Assembly (NCBI RefSeq): GCF_007741475.1
Contig: NZ_CP036261.1
Span: 7,193,798 to 7,257,797 of the forward strand
DNA from: Rosistilla ulvae
Lineage (GTDB): Bacteria; Planctomycetota; Planctomycetia; Pirellulales; Pirellulaceae
DNA length: 64,000 bases
Direction: 5' to 3'
Below the pieces are notes generated by a model. It was given only the letters and a program-made list of their open reading frames with translations, did no database searches and had not been told where the DNA came from. The position numbers and the translations under genes are program-made. Below, one piece after another: positions 20,273-29,772 of this stretch; position 1 is the first letter of the stretch, and each line of letters opens with the position of its first letter.

Positions 20273-21414
20273 TTGGAAACTTGAGTTATCGAATATCTCG
20301 CGGGAAACCGGCCCGCTTGCATCGACGCGGCAGCGTGTTGGTTTTGATGAGCATCGTTCTACCGATGATGCTCATCCTAGCCGCGTTTGCAATCAACACC
20401 GCCAGCATCGAACTGCGACGCACCGAGATGGCGATCGCCAGCGATGTTGCGGCTCGCGCCGGCGGCCGCGAACTGACGATGTCGCAGAGCGAAGAGGCGG
20501 CGCGGCGACGTGCAAAAAGAGTGGCCCAGCTGAACAAAGTCGGCAACGTTCCACTGACACTGCAGGACAGCGACATCGAATTTGGCACTGCGTTGCGGTT
20601 GGGAACCGCACGTTACGACTTCACCGAAGGAACGGCGAATCCTAATTCGGTCCGGATCTTCGCACGCCGCAACACCGGTTCGGCGGACGGCCCGTTATCG
20701 CTGCCATTCCCTAGTATCCTGGGACGCAACACCGTCGACACCGAATGGAATTCAATCTCGACCCAAGTCCAGGTCGATATCGCCCTGGTCATCGACCGTT
20801 CTGGATCGATGGCCTACGCATCGGACGAACCGGCGGTCTATCCTCCCGCCCCTAGCTCGGCACCGGCAGGCTGGGACTTCTGCGATCCCGCCCCTCCCGT
20901 TTCTCGTTGGCGCGACATGTTGGCCGCGATCAGCGTCTTCGCCTCGGAAATCACGAACTCACCGACCGATGAACGGGTCGCCGTGGTCACCTACAACGAA
21001 TCGGCAGACCTCGACCAACCACTGACCGCCGACTTTACAAAGATCACCACCGCACTGGACACCTACACCCAATCGTTGTGTGCAGGCGGGACAAACATCG
21101 GCGGAGGAATCGTCCAGGGAGTCGACGCTTTAGTCAATCGCGTTGAATCACGAAACGGTGCCAGCAAGGTGATCGTCGTCTTGACCGATGGAATTCACAA
21201 CATCGGCACGGACCCCGTGTACGCCGCCAAGGAGGCAGGTGGCAAAGGGGCGTTGATCTTCAGCGTAACGTTCTCCGATGAAGCCGACCAAAACCGCATG
21301 CAGCAAGTTGCCGAGAAGGGCTACGGCAAACACTTCCATGCGCAAAACGGCGACGAATTGAAGGTCGTCTTTGCAGAGATCGCCAAACGCATGCCGACGC
21401 TGCTAACAAAATAA
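20269..21414 (+). CDS. TadG-like protein with von Willebrand factor A domain
   Basis: 381 residues. N-terminal RRGSVLVLMSIVLPMMLILAAFAINTA is the TadG/TadE-type membrane segment, and the rest is exported. Residues about 165-365 form a vWA domain with an intact MIDAS: DIALVIDRSGSMA (DxSxS), the Thr in CAGGTNIGGGI and the Asp in VVLTDGIHN. The family probably mediates metal-dependent protein contacts at the cell surface, here with pili. The start ATG at 20269 overlaps the upstream stop. A further TadE-like gene follows 34 bases downstream. Confidence 0.88.
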   Translation: MIGNLSYRISRGKPARLHRRGSVLVLMSIVLPMMLILAAFAINTASIELRRTEMAIASDVAARAGGRELTMSQSEEAARRRAKRVAQLNKVGNVPLTLQDSDIEFGTALRLGTARYDFTEGTANPNSVRIFARRNTGSADGPLSLPFPSILGRNTVDTEWNSISTQVQVDIALVIDRSGSMAYASDEPAVYPPAPSSAPAGWDFCDPAPPVSRWRDMLAAISVFASEITNSPTDERVAVVTYNESADLDQPLTADFTKITTALDTYTQSLCAGGTNIGGGIVQGVDALVNRVESRNGASKVIVVLTDGIHNIGTDPVYAAKEAGGKGALIFSVTFSDEADQNRMQQVAEKGYGKHFHAQNGDELKVVFAEIAKRMPTLLTK

Positions 21415-21448
21415 GACGCCACTCCTCACCAAGAGACACTGCAACGAG

Positions 21449-22123
21449 ATGGATCACCGAATGAAGAGAAACGATTGCCGCCACGCCCCGATCACTCCGA
21501 GGCTTCGACGGACCAACCGCCATGGAGCTTATGTCGTCGAATGCGCGGCGATCCTTCCGATCCTGCTGATGTTGATTCTTGGATCGATCGAATTTGTACG
21601 GATCTCGAACATTCGCCACGCCCTCAACTCGGCAGCGTACGAAGCTTGCCGCACCGTGATCGTTCCCGGGGCGTCGACTGCGGAAGCAAAAGACAAAGCG
21701 AACCAGATACTTAATCGATACGGCCTTTCGGTCGCCGACATTCAAGTCACACCGTCGGAGATCCTCGAAAGCACTCCGGAAGTCAAAGTTGCGATTTCGG
21801 CGCGGGCTGCCGACAACGCGTGGTACCTGACGAAATATACCGGTGGCAACAAACTGGCTGCCGAAACGACTCTGTTGACCGAGCGCGCTGCGACGATCCT
21901 GGCGTCGGCGATCCCAACACCGCCACCACCACCCGAGCCTGAACCCGAGCCAACTCCAACTCCCGAGCCGGAGCCCGAACCGACACCTACGCCTACCCCC
22001 GAACCGGAGCCGGAGCCAGAGCCGGAACCCGAACCGGAGCCGGAACCCGAGCCGACACCAACTCCGACGCCCGAGCCGGAACCAACTCCGACGCCTGCCC
22101 CTCCACCGAAACCGATGCTCTAA
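21449..22123 (+). CDS. TadE-like protein with long Pro/Glu repeat tail
   Basis: 224 residues. After a basic leader, RHGAYVVECAAILPILLMLILGSIEFV (membrane segment) and the SAAYEACRTVIVPGAST region match TadE. Residues about 155-224 are pure low-complexity Pro-Glu-Thr repeats (PEPEPTPTP type). Such PEP tails are extended, rigid rods seen in proteins that span the periplasm or peptidoglycan, TonB being the best known, so a spacer or pull-through role is likely. It is the third gene of the TadE-TadG-TadE cluster. An alternative start is ATG at 21461. Confidence 0.85.
   Translation: MDHRMKRNDCRHAPITPRLRRTNRHGAYVVECAAILPILLMLILGSIEFVRISNIRHALNSAAYEACRTVIVPGASTAEAKDKANQILNRYGLSVADIQVTPSEILESTPEVKVAISARAADNAWYLTKYTGGNKLAAETTLLTERAATILASAIPTPPPPPEPEPEPTPTPEPEPEPTPTPTPEPEPEPEPEPEPEPEPEPTPTPTPEPEPTPTPAPPPKPML
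21914..22120 (+). repeat. Low-complexity coding repeat (Pro-Glu-Thr)
   Basis: Within the TadE-like gene, cccgagcc/gaaccg-type hexanucleotides repeat about 30 times and encode alternating Pro-Glu and Pro-Thr. Synonymous variation between units shows it is maintained as protein rather than as an exact DNA repeat. It is prone to length change by slippage. Confidence 0.8.
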
Positions 22124-22502
22124 TCGGCCCCCACGGTGCGGCCATCGCTGCCTCCTCGACGGGCGCAGCGGTGGAATGCTAGCGTTGCCGCAAACAGCTC
22201 AGTTCCGATCGTCGCGCGAGAGGAAATGAGAAGATGCTGCACTGTTTCTCAGCAATGACGAACGCAACGCACCGGCGACGCCCTCGCCCACTGACAGCAC
22301 AACAGAGGCGACCATTCTCCCGTTACCGATGACATTTCCAAGTTTCTGGAAAAATCCTGAATTACCGCTGCGGGCCCGATCCAATCTCGACGCGTATTGA
22401 TCCGGAACCAGCTTGGAGATAACAGCCGCTGCCACTTGTTGGCTTTCGACCGACATCCTCGCTGGTTCTCTCTACAATCGCTGACTCTTTTTACTCGCGA
22501 TG
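22124..22502. other. Intergenic region, nothing recognisable
   Basis: 379 bases between convergent genes (TadE-like and a leftward hypothetical gene). No coding frame with real composition, tRNA or clear terminator was seen. Confidence 0.4.
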
Positions 22503-23381
22503 CTATCTCGGCCGATGACGTGCAAACGCAGGAGCGCGAACCGCTTCGAAGTCACCCAACAAGTCGGTTTGGTCGATGTTGGGCACCAATAATTGCTGCA
22601 ACACACTGTCGGTTTGTTCCGCCGAATGCCGCAGGCGATGCAGCCACAGCGACTGCAGCGTGCCAAGCGAATCGAACATATCGGGGCGAATGCAGACCAA
22701 GACCGCATCGCTGATCTTGCCGTTTTCATCGGGGTTGGCTGCGGTTGCGTGCAGCTGACGCAGCAAGCTGCTGCGAAGCGTTGCTGTCAATAAACGGCGA
22801 TGAGTTTGGCGAACTGCTCCCGCCTGGTCGGCAGCTTCATCGGCAAACTCGAGCGTTCGTTCCAGCACGATCCCATAGCGGGCAGCGTCGGGATTGACCG
22901 CCGCAATTTGTGCAACCAAGACGTCGGTCCAGCGTTCGACCGATTTTCGCAACTGATTCAGCCGAGCCGTCGTTTGGCTGGATCCGCCACGTTGAGCGAC
23001 CATCAGCCCCAGCACCCGATTCCGCGCCTCTAAGTGACTGATGTGGACGCTGTGCACCACAGGATAGATCTCCGGTTCGGCGTGCTTTGCGTCCAATCCG
23101 TGCCCCAACGCCGCGTAGACTCGCGTCAGGATCTCGCTGACCAGGATCTCCTCGAGCGTCGGCAGGTGCTGTTCCCACCAGGCTTGCAAACCGATCCGAT
23201 CGCCGGATCGATCGAGCTGGCGGTGCAGCGCCAGGGTCTGATGCCAACGGGTCGAGCGATTCCGCGACACGACCCAGTAGTCTTGCAGGGCGGCGGGGGG
23301 AATCGAAGCTCCATCGGCCAGCAAACTCGGGCCGTGAAGAGCGAGAGAGGAAGCCAGTTCGGCCAGCATTGCAGCGTGCAT
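22503..23381 (-). CDS. Hypothetical helical protein
   Basis: 292 residues, soluble, mostly alpha-helical by composition. Distinctive stretches are residues about 28-50 (LQDYWVVSRNRSTRWHQTL), IYPVVHSVHISHLEARNRVLG near residue 105 and LQSLWLHRLRHSAEQTDS near the C-terminus. No catalytic motif was recognised. The start is ATG at 23381 with a poor Shine-Dalgarno; an ATG at 23369 is equally possible. It stands alone: convergent with the Tad-like cluster and divergent from the response regulator. Confidence 0.7.
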   Translation of the reverse strand: MHAAMLAELASSLALHGPSLLADGASIPPAALQDYWVVSRNRSTRWHQTLALHRQLDRSGDRIGLQAWWEQHLPTLEEILVSEILTRVYAALGHGLDAKHAEPEIYPVVHSVHISHLEARNRVLGLMVAQRGGSSQTTARLNQLRKSVERWTDVLVAQIAAVNPDAARYGIVLERTLEFADEAADQAGAVRQTHRRLLTATLRSSLLRQLHATAANPDENGKISDAVLVCIRPDMFDSLGTLQSLWLHRLRHSAEQTDSVLQQLLVPNIDQTDLLGDFEAVRAPAFARHRPR

Positions 23382-23791
23382 GAGGTGGATTACTTCGGCG
23401 GGGGGCGAAATGGAATTGGGAGAGGCCCGAAGGCTGTTGCGACATCAAGCAAAGCAGAATCTATGCCAACGGGCCCGGCAACGGGGCGGCGATCGAGCGT
23501 TGGATCGGCAAAACGTTAGGTAAACGCAATGCTTAGGCGATCGCCACGCCCCGTCGCACGGCGGCTGATGAGGCGAATAATCAACGCCACAGCGAATCGG
23601 ATGTCGCCGATTTGCAACGGCGGGGATCGCCGTAGGTTCTTTTCAACTTTCCCTGCCGATGCGATTTTGCAACGTATACTCGCGATGAACAGATCGGTGG
23701 ATCAGGGGAGATCCGCGATCGGGCAACGGCGATTGCTGTGCCGACTTCCATTATTCGTAGGGCAGATTCGAGACCGGATCTGAATTGTTTG
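23382..23791. other. Intergenic region between divergent genes
   Basis: About 410 bases separate the hypothetical helical gene and the response regulator ATG at 23792. Both promoters should lie here. A GTG at 23738 would shorten it by 54 bases. Nothing else recognisable was found. Confidence 0.4.
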
Positions 23792-24217
23792 ATGTTCGAT
23801 AGCACCGGCGGGGATTCCGATCCCAATCCGCAAAACGTGCCGACGATTCTGATCGCCGATGACGACCGCGAATTGGTCGCCGCATTGTCGCGGCGGATCA
23901 TGCATCTTGGCTTCCGCGTAACGATCGCTCACGATGCGATCTCGGCGCTGGTGTTGATCAAACGCGATCGCCCCGACATGATCGTTCTCGATATCCATAT
24001 GCCGGCGGGCAACGGCATGTGCGTGCTGGAAATGATCCGCAGCGAATGGACTTGGTCGGACATCCCGGTGGTGATCGTCAGCGGGGGCGCAACGCCATCG
24101 ATGATCCAACGAGTCCGCGATGACAACGCCCACTTTGTCCCCAAATCGACCGGAATGTGGCCCAGCCTGCAACGCCACATCACCCAAACGCTGACTCCCT
24201 TCTGCATCGGGACTTAG
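23792..24217 (+). CDS. Stand-alone response regulator receiver protein
   Basis: About 141 residues, a CheY-like receiver domain without an output domain. ILIADDDRELVAAL gives the acidic pocket (DD), the phospho-accepting Asp is in MIVLDIHMPAGNG near residue 63, the Ser is in VVIVSGG (the usual Thr/Ser position) and the conserved Lys is in FVPKSTG. All catalytic positions are present, so it should be phosphorylated. No histidine kinase is nearby, so the partner is elsewhere. The start is uncertain (ATG 23792 or GTG 23738) because no good ribosome site is visible. Confidence 0.88.
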   Translation: MFDSTGGDSDPNPQNVPTILIADDDRELVAALSRRIMHLGFRVTIAHDAISALVLIKRDRPDMIVLDIHMPAGNGMCVLEMIRSEWTWSDIPVVIVSGGATPSMIQRVRDDNAHFVPKSTGMWPSLQRHITQTLTPFCIGT

Positions 24218-24416
24218 CCGCCGCGTCGCTGCGATTCTTTTCCGCAGCGACCGATCGCATCGAAATCGATCGGCGAGCCCGTTCCGATTTGCTGAGCCTC
24301 CGTTTTCAGGCGGCTGTGCGGCGGGCGTCACTTGTTGAAACGCGGCTCGGCTTGATAAGCTGAGTAGCTCGCGTAACGGACAAGTCTCGACCCTCTGGCT
24401 CGGCAAATTCTTCAGC

Positions 24417-25454
24417 ATGACATCGACTCCCCCACCTCTTTGGATCGGTTCTATCAAAGTCGATCCGCCGATTCTTCAGGCGCCGATGGCTGGGTTCACG
24501 AATTACGCGTTCCGGCAGATCGTCCGCGAATATGGCGGCGTCGGTTTGCACGCGACCGAGATGGTCAACGCCCGCGGTTTTGTCTGGCTCGACGAAAACG
24601 AAGCCGAACATCCCGATCGACTGTGGGGCGTCCGCGAGGAAGCTCGCCCGCTGGCGGTTCAGATCTGGGACAACCAGCCCGACGTGATGGCGAAGGTCGG
24701 CAAGCGGTTGGTCGACGATTACCAAGTCAGCGTCGTCGACATCAACTTCGGTTGCCCCGTGAAACAGGTGACCGAAAAGGCGCACAGCGGCAGCTATCTG
24801 CTGAAACATCCCAAGACGATGTACGAGATCATCAGCCGGTTGGTCGAGGCGTGCGCGCCGACCCCGGTGACCGCAAAGATTCGATTGGGCTGCACGCGGA
24901 ACAACGTCAATTGCGACGATGTTGCCAAGGTGGTCGAGGAGGCGGGAGCGGCGGCGCTGACGGTTCACGGCCGCACCGCCCAAGACTTCTTCAGCGGCAA
25001 CGCCGACTGGGACCGGATCGCGGAGATCAAACAACATCTGCGTTCGATCCCGTTGATCGGCAACGGCGATCTCGACAGCGCCGACAAAGTTGTCGCGGCG
25101 TTTGAGAACTATGGAGTCGACGGCGTGATGATCGCCCGGGCTTCGCTGGGCCGACCGTGGTTGTTCGCTCAAGCTCACGCGGCGCTCCGCGGCGAACCGA
25201 TCCCTGCCGAACCGACGTTGGAATTGCAGCGGCAATGCATGCTGCGTCACTACGACATGATCGTCGAGCGGTTTGGTGAAGCGAAGGGAACCGTCTTGAT
25301 GCGCAAGTTTGCTTGCTGTTACGCACAAGGCAAGTTTGGGGCTCGGCACTTCCGAACCCATGTCGCTCGCGTCTCGAGCGCAAGCGAATTCTACAGCGTC
25401 GTCGAGGAGTACTTTCCTCGCGATCTCGACGCCATCGAAGCGGCAGCTCAATAG
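24417..25454 (+). CDS. dus: tRNA-dihydrouridine synthase
   Basis: 345 residues, an FMN-dependent TIM-barrel enzyme that reduces uridines in the tRNA D-loop. ILQAPMAGFTNYAFR near residue 20 is the N-terminal family motif; the catalytic Cys is in VDINFGCPVKQV near residue 105, with Lys in the following KAHSGSYLL segment. AALTVHGRTAQDFFSGNADW near residue 180 and VDGVMIARASLGRPWLF near residue 235 bind FMN phosphate. The C-terminal helical tRNA-binding domain is complete. It resembles DusB-type enzymes most closely, but the subtype is not certain. Confidence 0.94.
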   Translation: MTSTPPPLWIGSIKVDPPILQAPMAGFTNYAFRQIVREYGGVGLHATEMVNARGFVWLDENEAEHPDRLWGVREEARPLAVQIWDNQPDVMAKVGKRLVDDYQVSVVDINFGCPVKQVTEKAHSGSYLLKHPKTMYEIISRLVEACAPTPVTAKIRLGCTRNNVNCDDVAKVVEEAGAAALTVHGRTAQDFFSGNADWDRIAEIKQHLRSIPLIGNGDLDSADKVVAAFENYGVDGVMIARASLGRPWLFAQAHAALRGEPIPAEPTLELQRQCMLRHYDMIVERFGEAKGTVLMRKFACCYAQGKFGARHFRTHVARVSSASEFYSVVEEYFPRDLDAIEAAAQ

Positions 25455-25478
25455 CGACCGCTGCTGTTTAGCGGTCGC
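25454..25478. terminator. Bidirectional terminator hairpin
   Basis: A perfect 9-bp stem, GCGACCGCT at 25454-25462 and AGCGGTCGC at 25470-25478, with a 7-base loop. It starts at the last base of the dus stop codon and lies between convergent dus and the cation symporter gene, as a shared terminator would. No U tract follows. Confidence 0.7.
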
Positions 25479-25535
25479 CATCGAAGTGGCTGCCGAGGCT
25501 TGGGTCGCCAGCGGCTGGAATCGGGTGGGGCTCGC

Positions 25536-27296
25536 TTAGAGGATCCTCTCCAGCGATCCGCAGCGATACTTCTGCCAATACTTATCCAGAGCACGCTTGA
25601 CGACTCCGCTGAGCAAGAAGACGCCCAACAGGTTCGGCAGCGACATGCCAAGGATCATCAGATCGCTGAACTCCAGGATGTTGTTCGCTGTGACGATCGA
25701 TCCGAGGAAGGTGAAGGAGACGAACAGCAGTTTGTAGAGGACCGAGGACCGCGTCCCAAACAGTCCGACCCAACATCGTTCGCCGTAATACGACCACGAG
25801 ATGCAGGTCGAGAAGGCGAACAGCACGACCGCGGCAAACAGGATGTAGCCGAACCAATGAAATCCGCTGCTGCGGAAGGCGATCAAGGTCATCCCGGCAC
25901 CTTCTTTGTGCTCGACCATATGAGCCAGTCTTGCCCGTGCCGCGTCGACTTGAGTTTCCAGCGGTTGGTCGGGATCGACCGATCCCATAACCGAAGCGAC
26001 GACGGTTTCGGGGGAATGGGTTTCGACAAACGCGAACCTATCGGGCGAATCCGCGTCTTGAATGCGTGGGTTGTAGGTTCCGCTGACGACCAACACCAAT
26101 GCCGTCACCATGCAGACGACCATCGTATCGATGAAGGGTTCCAACAACGCCACGATCCCTTCGCTGACAGGTTCGTTGGTCTTGGCGGCGGAGTGAGCGA
26201 TCGCCGCCGAACCAACCCCCGCCTCGTTGCTGAAGGCCGCGCGTTGGATCCCAATCACCAACACGCCCATCGCTCCGCCCGCCAGCGGCGCGTAGGGTTC
26301 AAACGCGCTCGACACGATCAACGCAAACGCATCGGGGAGCGCCGAAACGTTTTGGAACAGGATCCACAATGCCGCCGCGAAATAGGCGAAACACATCAAG
26401 GGGACGATCTTCGATGCCACGCGACCGATCGATTGGATCCCGCCGATGATCACCACACCAACAGCCATCGCCATCACCAAGCCGTAGACCCAGGGATAGC
26501 TTTGCAAAAAGACGACATCCGTTTTGATCGCCGACAACGATTGGCTGACTTGATAGGCGTTGCCGCCGCCGAAGCTGGCACCGATGCAAAGGATCGCAAA
26601 GACCGTGCTCAAAAGCATCCCCAGCCAGCCGAGCCGCATTTCTGCCAAGCCAGCTTTCAAGTAACGCATCGGGCCGCCCAGCGTATGTCCGTCGGAATCG
26701 TTCGTACGGTACAGCTGGCCCAACGTGCATTCGGCGAACTTCGTGCTCATTCCCAGAAAACCGACGACAAAGATCCAGAACGCCGCTCCTGGGCCCCCCA
26801 GCCCAATCGCGACAGCGACGCCGCCGATGTTCCCCAGGCCGACCGTCGCGCTTAACGCCGTCGCAAGCGCCTGGAAATGCGAGACCTCGCCGACGTCGGC
26901 CGGATCGTCGTAATCGCCGCGTGTCAGCCGAATCGCGTGCCAGAATCCGCGGATGTTGATGAACATCATCCGGAGCGTCAGAAAGATCCCCGCGACCAAC
27001 AGCCAAGCGACGACAAAGGGAACTCCCGTTCCAAAATCGTAGAAGAACAACGTCGCCAACGGGCCGACTAGATGCTCACCGAACCAGGTGTCGACGGCGA
27101 CCACCCAGGCCGCCTTCTTGCTCACAGGCGGATCGGTGGCCGGTTCTGCTGCGATTGTCTCGATGTCGACCTCCGTTGCGGTTGCGGCGGCTGGATCCGC
27201 GGGGAGATCGTCTTGCCCGATCACCATCCCGGTGAAACAGAGCATTAGCAATAGAGTCGTGATCGGCAGTCGTAAGCGAGAATAGGTGAGCGACAT
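25536..27296 (-). CDS. Alanine/glycine:cation symporter (AGCS family)
   Basis: 586 residues, starting at ATG 27296 with AAGGAG about 9 bases upstream. A signal-peptide-like N-terminus and an Ala/Asp/Glu-rich stretch precede about ten membrane segments. Family signatures are LATALSATVGLGNIGGVAVAI near residue 150 and AAFSNEAGVGSAAIAHSAAKT near residue 350. AGCS members import alanine or glycine with Na+ or H+. The N-terminal extension of about 60 residues and the extra soluble loop near residues 420-470 (ETHSPETVVASVMG, followed by Asp/Gln-rich sequence) are longer than in bacterial DagA/AlsT and resemble other planctomycete members. It is convergent with dus. Confidence 0.92.
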   Translation of the reverse strand: MSLTYSRLRLPITTLLLMLCFTGMVIGQDDLPADPAAATATEVDIETIAAEPATDPPVSKKAAWVVAVDTWFGEHLVGPLATLFFYDFGTGVPFVVAWLLVAGIFLTLRMMFINIRGFWHAIRLTRGDYDDPADVGEVSHFQALATALSATVGLGNIGGVAVAIGLGGPGAAFWIFVVGFLGMSTKFAECTLGQLYRTNDSDGHTLGGPMRYLKAGLAEMRLGWLGMLLSTVFAILCIGASFGGGNAYQVSQSLSAIKTDVVFLQSYPWVYGLVMAMAVGVVIIGGIQSIGRVASKIVPLMCFAYFAAALWILFQNVSALPDAFALIVSSAFEPYAPLAGGAMGVLVIGIQRAAFSNEAGVGSAAIAHSAAKTNEPVSEGIVALLEPFIDTMVVCMVTALVLVVSGTYNPRIQDADSPDRFAFVETHSPETVVASVMGSVDPDQPLETQVDAARARLAHMVEHKEGAGMTLIAFRSSGFHWFGYILFAAVVLFAFSTCISWSYYGERCWVGLFGTRSSVLYKLLFVSFTFLGSIVTANNILEFSDLMILGMSLPNLLGVFLLSGVVKRALDKYWQKYRCGSLERIL

Positions 27297-27494
27297 TCCG
27301 TCTAGCTCCTTCGTTGAAATGAGAACGCTGTGGAAGATGATCCGTGGTGGGCGAGGTGCGTCGGTTCGGGTTTCATTGGGGAACGCTTCCGCGTCGCAAC
27401 CCGAACGGGTCAGCAAAGTATTGCTGGACGAGGTGCTATCGTATCGTAGGTGAAGCACAAAAAAACCCATACGTTGGAATTAAGTTGGGCAAAA

Positions 27495-28493
27495 CTAGCC
27501 ATCCAGGGCTCCCACGAACAGATAGCGATATTGGCCTCCGTTGTCGGTCGCCAAGTTGCGCAGAAAGCTGTCTCGGGGTGGTTCCAGGTCGTCGCCGAAC
27601 TCGATCGTGTGGATCGTCGTGCCGCTGCGTTGCGCACGGGCCTTGATCTCTTGCAATTGAGCACCGTTAAGGCGGGGGATTCGCGCATCGGTCAAAAAGA
27701 AGATCACATCGGGGCTCATTCGCAACGCCATCAGCAACGCATCCATGTGCCGCGTGCCGCCAAAAGCGGTCATCGCCCGAACGTATTGCTCGGCGCTTCG
27801 CTTGGTCTGTTCGTCGCCGTTGAGCAGACGGACGATCTGGCCGCCGGGGACAAATGGCCGCGGTTGGTTGTTGTAAAAAATGATCTGGAATTCTTGTTCG
27901 GGGCCGAGTGAGTCGATGCTGCGAACCAATTGCATCTTGGCCGCCAGCAACGGCCGGCCACCGAAACCGTTCATACTTTCGGAGCGGTCGAAGACGTAGA
28001 CGAACCGGCTGCCCGTCCCCGAGATCCCAAAGACTTCGGTCGTGTGCTGCGACCCGCTGGGACCAAGGTTCATGCCCGGTTTGCCCGCTGATGCCGCCGC
28101 GGCTTGCATCGCGTCGGACTCTCCCGGATTGCCCGAGGGCAGAGGCGTGTCGAGGGCAGCGGCCAGCAGACCGTCCAGATCCAGTGGCGGAGCGGCGTCG
28201 GCGGGGAGCGCAGCTTGAGAACCTTGTGCGGCCGATGCGGCCTGCGACGCAGCGGCTTGTTCGGTCGCTTGGGATTGTTCCGCAGCCGTCTCGTATTCGG
28301 TTCGGTCGGGCATCCGGTGAACGATCGCGATCCCCACCGGCCGATCGGGCGCGTCCCCCGTTCCGTGAGAATCCTGCCCCATCATCAACGCTAGGCCGAC
28401 CAAGACCACAATATGCAGCAGCGTCGACAGCATCCATCCGGGCAAGCGGCGATGAGTTGGCACAAAGTCATCGGGGCGATATGCGAGTGTCAA
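27495..28493 (-). CDS. vWA-domain protein with N-terminal membrane anchor
   Basis: 332 residues. Residues about 18-40 (LPGWMLSTLLHIVVLVGLALMM) form an N-terminal transmembrane segment, the pattern of TonB-like or tethered proteins. An Ala/Gln-rich linker spans residues about 65-150. The C-terminal half is a vWA-like domain: FVYVFDRSESMNG gives DxSxS, AFGGTRHMDALLMAL gives the Thr, and VIFFLTDARIP gives the Asp, so the metal site is intact. This architecture is common in planctomycetes, often next to MotA/ExbB-type genes, but none is seen here. The exported vWA domain probably binds a partner protein. Confidence 0.82.
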   Translation of the reverse strand: MTLAYRPDDFVPTHRRLPGWMLSTLLHIVVLVGLALMMGQDSHGTGDAPDRPVGIAIVHRMPDRTEYETAAEQSQATEQAAASQAASAAQGSQAALPADAAPPLDLDGLLAAALDTPLPSGNPGESDAMQAAAASAGKPGMNLGPSGSQHTTEVFGISGTGSRFVYVFDRSESMNGFGGRPLLAAKMQLVRSIDSLGPEQEFQIIFYNNQPRPFVPGGQIVRLLNGDEQTKRSAEQYVRAMTAFGGTRHMDALLMALRMSPDVIFFLTDARIPRLNGAQLQEIKARAQRSGTTIHTIEFGDDLEPPRDSFLRNLATDNGGQYRYLFVGALDG

Positions 28494-28514
28494 CGGCCAA
28501 GCCTCCGCAAAATT

Positions 28515-29672
28515 TTATTCAATGACACTCAACATCACCTGTTCGATACGTGGAACGATCGCCTCGATCGAATGCTTGTCGCAGACATACTGCATGGCTT
28601 GGATCGATTTCTCTTGCGCCGATTCGGGCTCTTCGGCAAATTGCAAAATCGCTGACGCTAGCGCCGCGCTATCCCCAGGAGCAACCAGGTCGCCGAAGGT
28701 GCGATCGCCAAACAATTCGGGAGACCCGCCGGCGGTGGTTGCGATCACCGGCACGCCCAGCGCCATCGATTCAAGCACCACGTTGGGCAAGCCTTCGTAC
28801 AGCGAAGGGACACAGGCAAGTTGGCACTGAGCAATGATCGGCACCGCGCTCGCTCGCTGGCCAACAAAATGGATCTGCCGATCGAGCTTCAATTCGCGGA
28901 CTCGCGCGGTCAGCGCCGACCGCAGCGGCCCGTCGCCGACCATCCACAATTGCAAGCAATCGAAGACGGGATGATCGCGCAACGAATCGATCGCGTCGAT
29001 CAAAAATCGGTGTCCCTTCTCTTCGGTCATTCGCCCGACACAGGCGATGTTGACGTCGACTGGATCGATCGCCGGATCGCCGTTGGCCGACGCGGCTTCG
29101 TTGCGAATCGCTTGCAGATCGACGGGGCTGTGGATCGTTTGAAAACGCCGCCGGTCGATGCCGTAATAACGAGCCGAGGCGTCGGCAACCGCTTCGCTGA
29201 CCGTCACGATCGCGTCGGCGCGGCGGTAGGACCTCTTCAACAACCAGCGTTTAACCGCCACAAAACGACTCTCGGCCGCCGGCACGTCGCGATCCGGTGG
29301 GCTGACGATCGTGGCGACTCGCCCACACTGAAGGCCGCGGGCTGCCGGGGAGGCGAGCATCGACATGTGAAACGTGCGGTCGTAAATCAGATCGATCTTG
29401 TTGGCGATGATCAAATCGCGGAGCGCCCGAACTTGCATCCGGTGGATCGTCCCCGGAACGCAGACTCGCGGGCTGCGATGTTGATCCCAAAATGAGGTCA
29501 CCGGCACGTCGTCGGGAATCTGGTCCAACAGGCTCCCCTGTCGGTAGCACAGGAACAAATGAGGCGCAAAGCGCTGCCGGTCGAGATGACGCAGCAGATG
29601 CAAGGTCTGTCGTTCGCTGCCGCCGCCGTCCATCGACCCGGCCATCAGCAATACATTGTACGGTCTTGCCAT
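28515..29672 (-). CDS. Glycosyltransferase family 4
   Basis: 385 residues from ATG 29672; an ATG at 29693 and a longer frame to 29786 are possible, but the latter would run into the sulfatase gene. It is a GT-B fold enzyme. The N-terminal domain starts YNVLLMAGSMDGGGSERQ, the typical Gly-rich acceptor loop, and the C-terminal nucleotide-sugar domain contains VACVGRMTEEKGHR-like and SLYEGLPNVVLESMALG sequences with the E-x7-E motif. It should transfer a sugar to a lipid or polysaccharide acceptor in the cytoplasm. It is followed by a vWA gene and preceded by a sulfatase on the same strand, but nothing proves a pathway link. Confidence 0.9.
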   Translation of the reverse strand: MARPYNVLLMAGSMDGGGSERQTLHLLRHLDRQRFAPHLFLCYRQGSLLDQIPDDVPVTSFWDQHRSPRVCVPGTIHRMQVRALRDLIIANKIDLIYDRTFHMSMLASPAARGLQCGRVATIVSPPDRDVPAAESRFVAVKRWLLKRSYRRADAIVTVSEAVADASARYYGIDRRRFQTIHSPVDLQAIRNEAASANGDPAIDPVDVNIACVGRMTEEKGHRFLIDAIDSLRDHPVFDCLQLWMVGDGPLRSALTARVRELKLDRQIHFVGQRASAVPIIAQCQLACVPSLYEGLPNVVLESMALGVPVIATTAGGSPELFGDRTFGDLVAPGDSAALASAILQFAEEPESAQEKSIQAMQYVCDKHSIEAIVPRIEQVMLSVIE

Positions 29673-29772
29673 GGGTGGCCTGTCACCGATCATTGTTAAC
29701 GCACACAATCGCCGACACCCGGCTTCCGCTGCGATGCGACCACGCGGTTTCTGTCGTGGTCGCGGTTTCTGT

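Noticed and set aside
21914-22120. Regular short repeats considered as CRISPR
   Set aside because: The units are 6 bases long, in frame, with no spacers, and encode a Pro/Glu tail.
24306-25481. Leftward frame over dus
   Set aside because: Antisense shadow of a well-conserved gene.
25500-26855. Rightward frame of 451 codons over the cation symporter
   Set aside because: Antisense shadow; extreme His/Asp/Arg content and no hydrophobic core.
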